This document shows positions 21,669-31,151 of a stretch of 50,261 nt of DNA, one piece after another; positions within the stretch are counted from its first letter, which is position 1; each line of letters opens with the position of its first letter. The notes beneath the pieces were generated by a model. It saw only the letters and a program-made list of their open reading frames with translations, had not been told where the DNA came from and ran no database searches. Position numbers and translations under genes: made by a program. Source of the stretch: Variovorax sp. KK3. GTDB taxonomy: Bacteria > Pseudomonadota > Gammaproteobacteria > Burkholderiales > Burkholderiaceae_C. The stretch covers positions 1-50,261 of the forward strand of contig NZ_LYVO01000050.1 in the NCBI RefSeq assembly GCF_001984055.1, in the 5' to 3' direction.

Positions 21669-22933
21669 GCGACATTTCCCGAGCGTGCCCGCGCCGGAAC
21701 CAGGCGCGCCGCCAGGGCCAGGCCCGCCATCGAGCAAGCCAGCGTGACGGCCCAGGTCCACTGCCACCCGCCCACGCGATGCGCAATCCATGCAACCACC
21801 GGCGGCGCGACGAACTGACCCAGCGACGAGGCCTGCTGCATCATCCCCACAGTGGTGGACACGGTCGACGGCCCGGGCGCAAGCCGCACCGACAGCATGA
21901 ACAGGGTGGCCGGAATCATGCCGCCCCCCAGCGAGAACAGGCAGATGGCCAGGTAGCGCAAAGCCGGCGGCAGGCTCACCGCACTGGCTGCAGGCCCGAT
22001 CTGCGCGAAGGCCGCGACGCTGGCGAGCGCCATCACTACGAAGCCCCAGCGCAACAGCCGCTCCGGCGCAACGCCGCGCTGCAAGAAGCGCCCGCCGAAG
22101 ACGTTGCCGACGATGTTGGTCGCAGCGGCCAGGGCGGTGAGCCCCGCGCTCCAGCCGGCTGGCACGCCGGCTTCTGCATAGATGGCGGGCAGGAAGCCGA
22201 TGACGGCCATCCATTGCGACGAGTACACCGCGAAAGCCAGGGCGAGGGTCCAGGGCTCGCGGGATCGGACGGTGTCGAGCAGGCGGCTCGACCCTTGCGC
22301 CGGCATCGCTTCTTTCACAGGCGATGGCTTGTCCACCGGCACGACCCGCCAGACCCACAGCGCCGCGGCTGCCGAAACGGCTGACAACATCCACCACCAG
22401 CCTGGCCAGCCGCGCCAGGCGATCAGCAGCGGACCGAGCAGCAGCGCCAATGCCACACCCAGCGGCATATAGGCACCCCAGAGGCCCAGCGCCTTTTTCT
22501 CTGCATCCGTTGGTGACAGGGCGCGTATCAGCCCGGGCCCCGGCATCACGGCCAGCAGAAAGCCCACGCCTTCGAGGGCACGCAAGGCGAACAGCCAGCG
22601 GACAGTGGCCGGGCCCGGATCGGGTGCGCCACCGACCACGCCGCCGAGGATGCTGGCCACCGTAACCACCACCAGGCCGGCCAGCATGCTGCGCCGCAAG
22701 CCGACGGTGTCGGCCATCAGCCCGACCACCATGCCCAGGGTCATGCCGGCCACCTGCACCAGCGACAGCAGGAAGCCCGCTTCGACCAGCCCGATACCGA
22801 GCGTCGCCTGCAGCGCCGGCACGGCGGGCGGCAGCTTGCCCAGGTGCAGCGCCGCGGCGACGCCGGCCAGCACGACGGCAAGCGCAGCGCCGGGAATGCG
22901 GTCGGCGGCCTTCGCCGGATGAAGCTGCTTCAT
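21665..22933 (-). CDS. MFS transporter (cyanate/nitrate-like CynX group)
   Basis: A 422-residue inner-membrane protein with about 12 hydrophobic helices in two halves and a cytoplasmic central loop (KPSPVKEAMPAQGSSR). The MFS loop motif between helices 2 and 3 reads GLMADTVGLRRSMLAG. It starts at the ATG 22933, which overlaps the dgt stop as ATGA; an in-frame GTG at 22945 is less likely. The resemblance to CynX-type transporters is by general pattern only, and the substrate is not predictable. Confidence 0.82.
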   Translation of the reverse strand: MKQLHPAKAADRIPGAALAVVLAGVAAALHLGKLPPAVPALQATLGIGLVEAGFLLSLVQVAGMTLGMVVGLMADTVGLRRSMLAGLVVVTVASILGGVVGGAPDPGPATVRWLFALRALEGVGFLLAVMPGPGLIRALSPTDAEKKALGLWGAYMPLGVALALLLGPLLIAWRGWPGWWWMLSAVSAAAALWVWRVVPVDKPSPVKEAMPAQGSSRLLDTVRSREPWTLALAFAVYSSQWMAVIGFLPAIYAEAGVPAGWSAGLTALAAATNIVGNVFGGRFLQRGVAPERLLRWGFVVMALASVAAFAQIGPAASAVSLPPALRYLAICLFSLGGGMIPATLFMLSVRLAPGPSTVSTTVGMMQQASSLGQFVAPPVVAWIAHRVGGWQWTWAVTLACSMAGLALAARLVPARARSGNVA

Positions 22934-24063
22934 GGTTCGATCCACCGCCGACCCGTCAGGCGCTCGTGCTCGCGCATCGCGAAGCGGTCGGTCATGCCGG
23001 CGATGTAGTCGGCCACCGCACGTTGCGGGTCATCGCGTTGCGTATAGGACGCCGGCATCTGGGCGGGGTCGTCGGTGTAGGCGGCGAACAGCTCGCGGAC
23101 CACCTCCTGCGCCCGGCCGGTGGTCTGCATTACGCGCGGGTGACGGTAGAGGTTGCGAAAGAGAAACTGCTTCAGTTCGATGGACTGCGCACGCATGGCC
23201 GGACTGAAATGCACCAGCGGCGCGGCACGGCGCACGGCATCCGCATCGGCCGGGGCCGCCGCTTCGATCGCACTGCCGGTCGCGTCGATCACATCGTAGA
23301 CCTGCGCGCTCAGCATGCGCCGGATGGCTTCGTAGAGAACGCGCCGCCCCTGAAGCTGCGGATGTTCGTGACGCGTTTCGCGCAGGTAGCGGCTGAAGAG
23401 CGCCACCTCGTCGAGCGCGTCGAGCTCGATCAGCCCCGAGCGCACGCCGTCGTCGATGTCGTGCGCGTTGTAGGCGATTTCGTCGGCCAGGTTGCACAGC
23501 TGCGCTTCCAACCCGGGTTGGCTGCGCTCGCAGAAGCGGCGGCCGATGCCGCCCGGCTCGGCCGCCTCCAGTCGTTCGGCGTTGGCGCGCGAACAGTGCT
23601 TGAGGATGCCCTCGCGGGTCTCGAAGCTCAGGTTGAGACCGTCGTACTGTGGATAGCGGAGTTCGAGCGCATCCACCACGCGCAGGCTCTGCAGGTTGTG
23701 CTCGAAGCCGCCGTGCCCGGCCATGCAGGCGTCGAGCGCGTCCTGCCCGGCATGGCCGAACGGCGTGTGGCCCAGGTCATGGGCCAGGGCGATGGCTTCG
23801 ACCAGGTCTTCGTTGAGGCGCAATGCCCGCGCGATCGAGCGACCGAGTTGCGCCACTTCGAGCGAATGGGTGAGCCGGGTGCGAAAGAGGTCACCTTCGT
23901 GGTTGAGGAAGACCTGCGTCTTGTAGACGAGACGTCGGAAGGCGGTCGAATGGACGATGCGGTCGCGGTCGCGCTGAAAGGCGTCGCGCGTCGGCGCCGG
24001 CGGCTCCGGGTGTCGCCTGCCGCGAGAACGCGCCGGGTGACTGGCGTAGGGGGCCAGGTTCAC
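22930..24063 (-). CDS. dgt: Dgt-type deoxyguanosinetriphosphate triphosphohydrolase-like protein
   Basis: HD-domain dNTP triphosphohydrolase (dNTP to deoxynucleoside plus tripolyphosphate), 377 residues from GTG 24063 (VNLAPYASHPARSRGR). HD motifs in order: RLTHSLEVAQLGRSIAR (His of H-x-x-x), ALAHDLGHTPFGHAG (HD pair plus second His), and LADEIAYNAHDIDDG. The shape is that of the shorter Dgt type-2 class, lacking the E. coli 505-residue inserts. The start is chosen by AAGGCG eight bases before GTG; the ORF's upstream 51 codons look non-coding. dgt follows aroB by a 109-base gap. Confidence 0.93.
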   Translation of the reverse strand: MNLAPYASHPARSRGRRHPEPPAPTRDAFQRDRDRIVHSTAFRRLVYKTQVFLNHEGDLFRTRLTHSLEVAQLGRSIARALRLNEDLVEAIALAHDLGHTPFGHAGQDALDACMAGHGGFEHNLQSLRVVDALELRYPQYDGLNLSFETREGILKHCSRANAERLEAAEPGGIGRRFCERSQPGLEAQLCNLADEIAYNAHDIDDGVRSGLIELDALDEVALFSRYLRETRHEHPQLQGRRVLYEAIRRMLSAQVYDVIDATGSAIEAAAPADADAVRRAAPLVHFSPAMRAQSIELKQFLFRNLYRHPRVMQTTGRAQEVVRELFAAYTDDPAQMPASYTQRDDPQRAVADYIAGMTDRFAMREHERLTGRRWIEP

Positions 24064-24172
24064 GGGATCGCCTTGCTCACGTTCGCCACCGGCTGCGCCT
24101 TGCGCGAGCGCTTCACAAGGAAGAGTCGAACGCCTTCGGGCGACCGGGCGGAGCGCACGTGCAACGTCCTGG

Positions 24173-25273
24173 TCAGGCCGCGCAGCCTTGCGCCAGCACC
24201 TCGCGCACGATGGCATCGGGGGCGCCGCGCATGACGGCCGAGCCAGGCTTGTCGATCACCACGAAACGGATCTCGCCGGCTTCGGATTTCTTGTCGATGC
24301 GCATCAGCTCGAGGTAGCGCTCGGCGCCGAGCGCTGGCGCCACCACCGGCAGGCCGGCCCGCTCGATCAGGGCTGTCAGCCGCTGCACGAAAGCTTCGTC
24401 CACGCCGCCGAGCCGCTGCGACAGGCGTGCCGCCAGCACCATGCCGCATCCGACGGCTTCGCCGTGCAGCCACTCGCCGTAGCCGAGACCCGATTCGATC
24501 GCATGGCCGAAGGTATGGCCGAAATTCAGGATGGCGCGCAGACCCGTCTCACGCTCGTCCTTCCCCACCACGGCTGCCTTGATCTCGCAGCTGCGCCGCA
24601 CCGCATGCGCCAGCGCGGCCGGGTCGCGGGCCATCAATCCGTCGATGTGTTCCTCGATCCAATCGAAGAACGCCATGTCGTAGATCGGGCCGTACTTGAT
24701 GATCTCGGCCAGGCCTGCGCTCAGCTCGCGTGCCGGCAAGGTCGCCAGCGTGGCCAGGTCGCACAGCACCAGCCTCGGCTGGTAGAAGGCGCCGATCATG
24801 TTCTTGCCGAGCGGATGGTTGATGGCCGTCTTGCCACCCACCGACGAATCCACCTGTGCCAGCAAGGTGGTCGGCACCTGGACGAAGGGCACGCCCCGCA
24901 TGTAGCTCGCCGCGGCAAAGCCGACCATGTCGCCGACCACGCCGCCACCGAGCGCGAACAGAACCGTCCGGCGATCGCAGCCGTGACCCAGCAGCGCGTC
25001 GAAGATCAGGTTGAGCGTCTGCCAATCCTTGTGCACTTCGCCGTCGGGCAGTTCCAGAACGTGCACCGCCTGGAAGCGGCCGGACAGGGTGTCGCGCAAG
25101 GCTCGAACGTACAGGGGCGCAACCGTGGTGTTGCTGACGATCAGGGCCGCGGCGGCGGCAGGTACGGCATCGAAATGGCCCGGCTCGCCGAGCAGGCCAC
25201 TGCCGATCAGGATCGGATAGCTGCGCTCGCCGAGCTGGATCTCGACCCGCTCGGGGGAGACGGACACTGGCAT
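24173..25273 (-). CDS. aroB: AroB, 3-dehydroquinate synthase
   Basis: Cytoplasmic second enzyme of the shikimate pathway: DAHP to 3-dehydroquinate, NAD and zinc dependent. The 366-residue length is normal. Landmarks are GGGVVGDMVGFAAASYMRG, TTLLAQVDSSVGGKTAIN, the metal-binding Glu in SAGLAEIIKYG, NFGHTFGHAIE and LHGEAVGCGM, the last two supplying zinc-ligand His residues. Located 37 bases after aroK, the standard aroKB pair behind the pilus operon. Confidence 0.98.
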   Translation of the reverse strand: MPVSVSPERVEIQLGERSYPILIGSGLLGEPGHFDAVPAAAAALIVSNTTVAPLYVRALRDTLSGRFQAVHVLELPDGEVHKDWQTLNLIFDALLGHGCDRRTVLFALGGGVVGDMVGFAAASYMRGVPFVQVPTTLLAQVDSSVGGKTAINHPLGKNMIGAFYQPRLVLCDLATLATLPARELSAGLAEIIKYGPIYDMAFFDWIEEHIDGLMARDPAALAHAVRRSCEIKAAVVGKDERETGLRAILNFGHTFGHAIESGLGYGEWLHGEAVGCGMVLAARLSQRLGGVDEAFVQRLTALIERAGLPVVAPALGAERYLELMRIDKKSEAGEIRFVVIDKPGSAVMRGAPDAIVREVLAQGCAA

Positions 25274-25310
25274 GGCCCCGAGTGTAGGCGCATGCCGCGC
25301 GGCCTTCGGC

Positions 25311-25856
25311 TCAGTGATGCGGATCGCTTCCCGTGCCGGGGGGTATGAGGCCCGCCATTTCCAGCTGCATCACGATGATGTTCACCAACATTGCGACCGA
25401 TGGCCGGCCCGTCTCGACCACGTCGTGCGCCGTTTCGCGGTAGAGCGGATCGCGTGCGCTGTAAAGCTCATGCAGTCGACCCAGCGGGTCGGCCACCTGG
25501 AGCAAGGGCCGCTTGACGTCGTGGCGCAGTCTGCGGAACAGATCCTCGGGCGAGGAGCGCAGGTAGATCACGTGAAAACGTTCGCGCAGCTGCAGGCGGT
25601 TGGCCTCGCGGAGCACCGAGCCGCCGCCGGTGGACACGATGCCATGCGAGGCGGCCGCCAGTTCTGCGATCACTTCTTGTTCGAGATCGCGAAAGCTCTG
25701 CTCGCCTTCGCGCTCGAAGTAGTCTCGGATGGAGCAGCCGATGCGCCGCTCGATCAGGTCATCGCTGTCGATGAAGGGCAACTGGAGCCGCTGGGCCAAG
25801 CGCCGGCCCACTGCGGATTTTCCGGCGCCCGGCAGGCCGATGAGTGCGACCGCCAC
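25311..25856 (-). CDS. aroK: AroK, shikimate kinase
   Basis: Phosphorylates shikimate with ATP. The 181-residue protein from GTG 25856 begins VAVALIGLPGAGKSAVGRRL with Walker A at 7-14; FIDSDDLIE carries Asp ligands for Mg and shikimate, and STGGGSVLRE is the substrate loop. The lid LLQVADPLGRLHELYSARDPLYRE is present. No upstream ATG was found in the 24-base gap after the pilQ stop, so GTG is the most reasonable start; there is no strong Shine-Dalgarno. The C-terminal 35 residues are a little longer than usual. Confidence 0.95.
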   Translation of the reverse strand: MAVALIGLPGAGKSAVGRRLAQRLQLPFIDSDDLIERRIGCSIRDYFEREGEQSFRDLEQEVIAELAAASHGIVSTGGGSVLREANRLQLRERFHVIYLRSSPEDLFRRLRHDVKRPLLQVADPLGRLHELYSARDPLYRETAHDVVETGRPSVAMLVNIIVMQLEMAGLIPPGTGSDPHH

Positions 25857-25880
25857 GCGTGTTGCGAACGCCGGCGCGCG

Positions 25881-28025
25881 TCAGCGCGCGGCGTTACGGT
25901 CGGTAATCATCTTCGGGGTGATAAAGACGAGCATTTCTGTCTTGTTGATAACGCGCTCGCGTTTGCGGAACAGCGCCCCCATATAGGGAACTTCACCCAG
26001 CACCGGCACACGCGATTCGTTGTTGGTTTCGGTGAGCTCGAAGATACCACCGATGACCACCGTGCCGCCGTTTTCGACCAGCACCTCGGTCTGCACGTGC
26101 TTGGTGTCGATCGCGAAACCGGCGGTCGTCGCCTGGCCCACGGTGTCCTTGTTGACGTCCAGCGTCAGGATGATGTTGCCCTCGGGCGTGATCTGCGGCG
26201 TCACCTCGAGCTTGAGGTTGGCCTTGCGGAACGCGATGGAAGTCGCACCGCTGGAGGTCGCGACCTGGTAGGGCAGTTCGGTGCCCTGCTCGATCAGCGC
26301 CTTGGTCTGGTCGGCCGTCACCACGCGAGGGCTGGACACCACCTTGCCCTTGCCATCGGCTTCGAGCGCCGAGATTTCGAGGTTCAACATGCGCGAGAAG
26401 CTCGAATTGAACAGCGAGATGGCGAAGGTGCCGGGTGCATTGCCGTTGCCGGCCACGCCGGTGGAAGGCAAATTGACGAAGTTCGAATTCGTGAAGGTGG
26501 TTAGCGCACTGCCCGGGGTCGTCCCGGTCGCTGGCGTCACCGTCGGGAACGCGCCGACGTTGCCGAAGATGGGACGGCCATTGTTCGAGCCCACCGTGCC
26601 ACCGGCGACGCCGCCGCCGAGCCTCACGCCCAGCGACTTACCGAAGGTGTCCGACGCCTCGACGATGCGCGCTTCGATCAGCACCTGGCGCACCGGAATG
26701 TCGAGCTTCTGGATCAGCTCGGCAACCTGCTGCAGCCGCGACGGGATGTCCGACACGAACAGCTGGTTGGTACGCGATTCGGCGATCACGCTGCCGCGCG
26801 GGCTCAGGATGCGGGTCGTGCTACCAGAGCCGCCACCGCTGGCCGCACCGGAGCCGGTCAGGCCCTGGGCGATCGTGACCGCCTTGGTGTAGTTGAGCTG
26901 GAAGGACTGCGTGCGCAGCGGCTCCAGGTTCTGGATCGCGGCCTGGGCCTCGAACTCGAGCTTTTCCTTGGCGTTGATCTCGTCCTTGGGTGCGATCCAC
27001 AGCACGCTGCCGTTCTTGCGCATGCCCAGGTTCTTCGCCTGCATGATGATGTCGAGGGCTTGGTCCCACGGGACGTCCTTCAGGCGCAGGGTGAGCGCAC
27101 CCGTCACCGAATCGGAGGTGACGATGTTGAAGTTCGTGAAGTCCGCGATCACCTGGAGCAGCGAACGGATCTCGATGTTCTGGAAGTTCAGCGAGAGCTT
27201 CTCGCCGGTGTAGCCGACACCCTGCGTGAGCTTGGTCGGGTCGACCTTGCGGGCACGCACTTCGACGACGAACTGGTTCTCGCTCTGGTAGGCGCTGTGC
27301 TCCCAATCGCCACGCGGCTCGATGATCATGCGCACGCGGTCGCCCGCCTGCTGCGTCGTCACGGTCTGGACCGGGGTGCCGAAATCGGACACGTCGAGGC
27401 GGCGGCGCAGGCCTTCGGGAAGCGTGGACTTGGTGAACTCCACCACCAGGTTGCGTCCCTGCTGGCGGATGTCGACGCCCACCTGGTTGTTGGCCAGATC
27501 GACCACCACGCGGCCGGTGTTGTCCGAACCGAGACGGAAGTCGACGTCGCGCAGCGGCAGCATGTCGCGATTGCGATTCTCCGAGAAGGCCTGCGGCGTC
27601 GAAGCCACGAGCGCCGCACCAGGGACGGGCTCGAGCGACACCAGCAGCGATTTGCCCTGGACCTCGGCCTTGTACGCGGTCGCCTGCTTCAGGTTGAGAA
27701 CCAGGCGCGTGCGTTCACCGGCCTGCACGACATTGATGGACCGCAGATTGCCCTGATTGACGTCGATCGTCGAGCGCCCGATGGCATTGGAGACACCCGC
27801 GAAATCGAGCGCGATGCGTGCCGGCGTCTGGATCGCGAAGCCGGGAGGCGCTGCATTCAGAGGTTGAGCCAGGTCGATACGGACGACCTCCGCGCCGGAT
27901 TGCAGCGAGGTCGTGACCGACTCGATTGCGTTCTGCGCATGCGCCACGGCCATCGCGCCACAGGCGAGCAGGCCGGCGCCAACGACGCGCAACCACTGCG
28001 CGACCTTGAAATTCTTGCGTTTCAT
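25881..28025 (-). CDS. pilQ: PilQ, type IV pilus secretin
   Basis: Outer-membrane secretin through which the type IV pilus passes. The 714-residue precursor from ATG 28025 has a signal peptide ending near AVAHA (residue 31). Two AMIN-type beta domains follow (about 35-260), an STN/secretin-short domain (about 295-365, with LLQVIADFTNFNIV), secretin N (about 375-455), and the secretin core (about 480-705) with VLIEARIVEA, ISALEADGKGKVVSSPRV and VPVLGEVPYMGALFRKRE. A Gly/Ser insert (AASGGGSGSTTR) sits in the N-domain. Its ATG overlaps the pilP stop. aroK starts 24 bases after its stop. Confidence 0.97.
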   Translation of the reverse strand: MKRKNFKVAQWLRVVGAGLLACGAMAVAHAQNAIESVTTSLQSGAEVVRIDLAQPLNAAPPGFAIQTPARIALDFAGVSNAIGRSTIDVNQGNLRSINVVQAGERTRLVLNLKQATAYKAEVQGKSLLVSLEPVPGAALVASTPQAFSENRNRDMLPLRDVDFRLGSDNTGRVVVDLANNQVGVDIRQQGRNLVVEFTKSTLPEGLRRRLDVSDFGTPVQTVTTQQAGDRVRMIIEPRGDWEHSAYQSENQFVVEVRARKVDPTKLTQGVGYTGEKLSLNFQNIEIRSLLQVIADFTNFNIVTSDSVTGALTLRLKDVPWDQALDIIMQAKNLGMRKNGSVLWIAPKDEINAKEKLEFEAQAAIQNLEPLRTQSFQLNYTKAVTIAQGLTGSGAASGGGSGSTTRILSPRGSVIAESRTNQLFVSDIPSRLQQVAELIQKLDIPVRQVLIEARIVEASDTFGKSLGVRLGGGVAGGTVGSNNGRPIFGNVGAFPTVTPATGTTPGSALTTFTNSNFVNLPSTGVAGNGNAPGTFAISLFNSSFSRMLNLEISALEADGKGKVVSSPRVVTADQTKALIEQGTELPYQVATSSGATSIAFRKANLKLEVTPQITPEGNIILTLDVNKDTVGQATTAGFAIDTKHVQTEVLVENGGTVVIGGIFELTETNNESRVPVLGEVPYMGALFRKRERVINKTEMLVFITPKMITDRNAAR

Positions 28026-28564
28026 TTCGACCTCTCTTGCAACTGCAGCGTCGCCACGCGTTCGATCCATTCACCGGCGGCGTCCTGCACGATTTCACGC
28101 AAGGCGAGTTCGGTTTCGCTGATACGGGTAATGCGCCCGTAATTGAGTCCCAGATAGTTGCCGACCCGCACTTGGTAGAGCAGTTTGTCGACCGTGACCA
28201 GCCCCACGGGCTGGCCATTACGCATCATGCTGCCGACCATGGCCATCGAGTCGAGCGGGAAGGCTTCGAGCGCTTCCTTGCGCCGTGCCAGTTCCGGTGC
28301 GATCAGCCCTGATGTGCTGGGTTGGCTCGAATCCCGGCGCAGGGCTTGCGTCAGCTTTTGCATGTTGAAGGGCTCGAAGGCACTTCCCTCGGTGAAAGCC
28401 TGGGGCGTGAACTTCTTGGGTTCGGTGATCGGCGGCACGGTCGGCCGCACCTGTGCCTTTTGATCGGCCATCCAGCGCGCGAGCTCTTCCTGGTCGGAGC
28501 CCATGCAGCCGCCGAGACCGAAGGCCGCGGCGCAGAGACACAGTGAGTAAATGAGCCGTTTCAT
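28022..28564 (-). CDS. pilP: PilP, type IV pilus lipoprotein
   Basis: A 180-residue lipoprotein with lipobox FGLGGC (Cys20), anchored in the inner membrane and linking the PilMNO complex to the PilQ secretin. The C-terminal HR-like beta domain covers roughly 95-170 (SMAMVGSMMRNGQPVGLVTVDKLLYQVRVGNYLG). ATG 28564 overlaps the pilO stop and its stop overlaps the pilQ start, both ATGA. Standard order in betaproteobacteria. Confidence 0.95.
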   Translation of the reverse strand: MKRLIYSLCLCAAAFGLGGCMGSDQEELARWMADQKAQVRPTVPPITEPKKFTPQAFTEGSAFEPFNMQKLTQALRRDSSQPSTSGLIAPELARRKEALEAFPLDSMAMVGSMMRNGQPVGLVTVDKLLYQVRVGNYLGLNYGRITRISETELALREIVQDAAGEWIERVATLQLQERSK

Positions 28565-29235
28565 CTCTTCTTCGCTGCTTCGGCAGCGGCGCGCTTCTGC
28601 GCCGCCTGCTCTTCCTCGTCCAGATAGCGGAAGGTCCGCGCCGTGGCGTCCATGGTCAACGCACCGTCCTTGCCGGGGGTGACCGTCAGGTTGTTGAGGG
28701 TCACGATCCGCGAGAGATTGGCGACGTCGGCGACGAAGGCACCCATGTCGTGGTACCGGCCCGTCACACGCACGGCGATGGGCAGTTCGGCGTAGTAGTC
28801 CTTCACGACGACCTGGCCGGGACGGAACAGCTCGAACTGGAGGCTGCGGCCGAGTCCCGCCTGGTTGATGTCGGAGAGCAAGGCGTCCATTTCGGCCTTG
28901 CTCGGCAGTTGCTTCTCGAGCAGCGTCACGTACTGCTGCACCTGCTCGCGCTGCTTCTTCAGCAATTCGAGGTTGGCGGCCTGCCCCACCTTCTTCTGGT
29001 AGTCGGCCCGCAGTGCGACTTCCTTGGCCTTCTCTGCCTCGAGTTCGTCGTTCGAATTGGTGAGCCACACGAACCAGAGAGCGACCAAGACCACGATCGC
29101 GACCAGCACGCACAGCGCATAGCGCGGCACCGCTGGCCAAACCGAAGGGTCATTGGGGTTGAGGTTGCGGAACTGATCGCCGAAGCGCTGCACGGCAGCG
29201 CCGATGTCGATGTTGGATGCGCGTTTGGTTGCCAT
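28561..29235 (-). CDS. pilO: PilO, type IV pilus inner-membrane assembly protein
   Basis: A 224-residue bitopic inner-membrane protein: short cytoplasmic N terminus, one helix at about 40-61 (ALCVLVAIVVLVALWFVWL), a coiled-coil-like charged helix (about 62-115), then a ferredoxin-like periplasmic domain with FELFRPGQVVVKDYYAELPI, VRVTGRYHDMGAFVADVANLSRIV. It pairs with PilN and contacts PilP. The C-terminal tail is Ala/Lys-rich. It starts 7 bases after pilN. Confidence 0.95.
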   Translation of the reverse strand: MATKRASNIDIGAAVQRFGDQFRNLNPNDPSVWPAVPRYALCVLVAIVVLVALWFVWLTNSNDELEAEKAKEVALRADYQKKVGQAANLELLKKQREQVQQYVTLLEKQLPSKAEMDALLSDINQAGLGRSLQFELFRPGQVVVKDYYAELPIAVRVTGRYHDMGAFVADVANLSRIVTLNNLTVTPGKDGALTMDATARTFRYLDEEEQAAQKRAAAEAAKKR

Positions 29236-29242
29236 GTGCTGC

Positions 29243-29863
29243 TCAACCCTTGATTGCGGCAGAGCCCGTGGCGCCCGCTGCGCCCGGAGCCTTCTGGGCG
29301 TCCGTGGGCCGCTTGAGGCCGATGCGCATGGTGAAGTTCGCGACGCGGCGCTGGTCGCGCGCGCTCAGGCTGACGTTGCCGGCCGTGATCTCGACCAGTT
29401 CCGGCTTGACCAGCCAGGGGCTGTTGTTGCCGAGGTTGCGCAGCAGTTCCGACACACGCTCGTTGGACTGGGCCTGGCCCAGCAACGTGACGGTCTGGTT
29501 TTCCTGCTTCATGCTGGTCAGGTAGACGCCGTCGGGCAATTGCCGGACGAGCTCGTTGAGCAGATGCACCGGCATGTTGCGGTCACCCTGGAGATCTTCC
29601 ACCGCCGTCTGGCGTGCACGCAGTGCCGCGATCTCGGCCTGCAGAGTGGAAATTTCCTTGATCTCGATTTCGAGTTTGGTGATCGCTGCTTGGAGCAGGC
29701 TGTTTTTCGTTTGCTGGCCGGCGATTTGCGCCTGGTACCAGAGAAAAGCCGCACCGGCGATCACGCAGCCCAGAACGGCCGAAGCGCCCAGGGTCGCATA
29801 AAAAGTCTCGCGCCGGCGCTTGCGCGCAGCCTCCCTGTGCGGGAGCAGGTTGATCAGGATCAC
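29243..29863 (-). CDS. pilN: PilN, type IV pilus assembly protein
   Basis: A 206-residue bitopic membrane protein starting VILINLLPHREAARKRRRE. The conserved INLLP motif binds the groove of PilM. A single helix at about 23-45 and a periplasmic coiled coil (about 50-90) are followed by a ferredoxin-like domain. The GTG start at 29863 overlaps the pilM stop as GTGA. The longer upstream frame would lie inside pilM and would put residues before the INLLP motif. Confidence 0.94.
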   Translation of the reverse strand: MILINLLPHREAARKRRRETFYATLGASAVLGCVIAGAAFLWYQAQIAGQQTKNSLLQAAITKLEIEIKEISTLQAEIAALRARQTAVEDLQGDRNMPVHLLNELVRQLPDGVYLTSMKQENQTVTLLGQAQSNERVSELLRNLGNNSPWLVKPELVEITAGNVSLSARDQRRVANFTMRIGLKRPTDAQKAPGAAGATGSAAIKG

Positions 29864-30939
29864 TGCAGAAACCTCCGCATCGCGAGGCCGCACGAGGTCA
29901 GGTACGAGGGCGCCTCGCGCCGAACTTTCTTCTCGCGGATGCCGCCGCCGATTTCCATGCCATCGAAGGGATTGACGAGCGAGCAGGCAAACGACGTTTG
30001 ACGGGTCACGGCGCTCGTGAGGCCCGGCAGTGCAGCGGAACCGCCGGCAAGCAGCACGTAGTCGACGCGGTTGTGCGGTGTGCTGGTAAAGAAGAACTGG
30101 AGGGCCCGCGCGATTTCCTGGGCAATGCTCGCGACGAAGGGCTTGAGCACACCGGAGCCGTAGTCATCAGGCAAGTCGCCGCTGCGCTTCTTGGTTTCGG
30201 CCTCTTCCGCGGAGAAGCCGTACTGGCGCACGATCAGTTGCGTGAGCTGGGCGCCGCCGAAAGCCTGGTCGCGGTCGTACAAAACTTCCTGGTTACGCAA
30301 CACCTGCATGCTGGTGGTGAAGGCGCCCACTTCGAACAGCGCTACGACCGCGTCGCGGCCCTGCCCTGGAAGTTGCTCGATCAGACGCGCAGTGGCCAGT
30401 CTCGATGCATACGACTCGACGTCGAGGATGACAGCCTTGAGGCCGGCTGCTTCCGCGAGGCCCTGGCGGTCCTGCACCTTTTCTTTGCGCGAAGCGGCGA
30501 TCAGGACCTCGACGTCGCCGACCGTGCTCGCGCTCTGGCCGATCACGCAGAAATCGAGGCTCACTTCGTCGAGCGAGAAGGGGATGTACTGGTTGGCCTC
30601 GGATTCGACCTGAATCTCGAGTTCCTGCTCGCTCATGCCGCCGGGCAGGACGATCTTTTTGGTGATGACGGCGGATGGCGGCAGCGCCAAGGCCGCGCTC
30701 TTGGTGCGACTGCCGCTCTTGCGCACGACGCGCCGGACGGCCTCTGCCACTTCGTCGAACTTCTCGACATTGCCGTCGGTGATCCATCCGCGCTCCAGAG
30801 GCTCGATCGCGCAGCGCTCCAGAACCAGCTTGCCGCTGGCATCGCGGCCAAGTTCGACCAGCTTGACACTGGACGAGCTGACGTCCAACCCGAGCAAAGG
30901 CGCAGGTTGACGGCGAAACAGCGTTCCGAGAGCGGCCAA
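29860..30939 (-). CDS. pilM: PilM, actin-like type IV pilus assembly ATPase
   Basis: Cytoplasmic actin-fold protein that binds the PilN tail, 359 residues. LLGLDVSSSSVKLVELG near residue 15 is the phosphate-1-like loop; ALALPPSAVITKKIVLP, NQYIPFSLDEVSLDF, and VLLAGGSAALPGL are typical. The start is taken at TTG (30939), giving LAALGTLFRRQPAPLLG; no ATG lies near, and GGAACGGGA precedes it. First gene of pilMNOPQ. It is divergent from mrcA across a 242-base region. A weak minus-strand TCTAAT (30970-30965) could be its -10. Confidence 0.94.
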   Translation of the reverse strand: MAALGTLFRRQPAPLLGLDVSSSSVKLVELGRDASGKLVLERCAIEPLERGWITDGNVEKFDEVAEAVRRVVRKSGSRTKSAALALPPSAVITKKIVLPGGMSEQELEIQVESEANQYIPFSLDEVSLDFCVIGQSASTVGDVEVLIAASRKEKVQDRQGLAEAAGLKAVILDVESYASRLATARLIEQLPGQGRDAVVALFEVGAFTTSMQVLRNQEVLYDRDQAFGGAQLTQLIVRQYGFSAEEAETKKRSGDLPDDYGSGVLKPFVASIAQEIARALQFFFTSTPHNRVDYVLLAGGSAALPGLTSAVTRQTSFACSLVNPFDGMEIGGGIREKKVRREAPSYLTSCGLAMRRFLQ

Positions 30940-31151
30940 GATAAATCCCGTTCCGTTTGTAACGATTAGAAATATTTGCGTGTGGGTGCATGCTAGCAGG
31001 ACGTTTACGGCCCACCAAGCGCGACAACCTCAAGTGTTGTATCAAGCGTTGTCAAAAGGGAACGTAACACGCCGGATTCACAACTTACGTCACGAATGCG
31101 AGTACTTGGGTTTTATCTCCCTCGCAACACCCGCCTGAGGGGTCCGCTTTT

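Noticed and set aside
31000..31080. TTGACA on the minus strand in the pilM/mrcA gap as a pilM -35
   Set aside because: No -10-like hexamer at 16-18 bases downstream, and it is about 100 bases from the pilM start.
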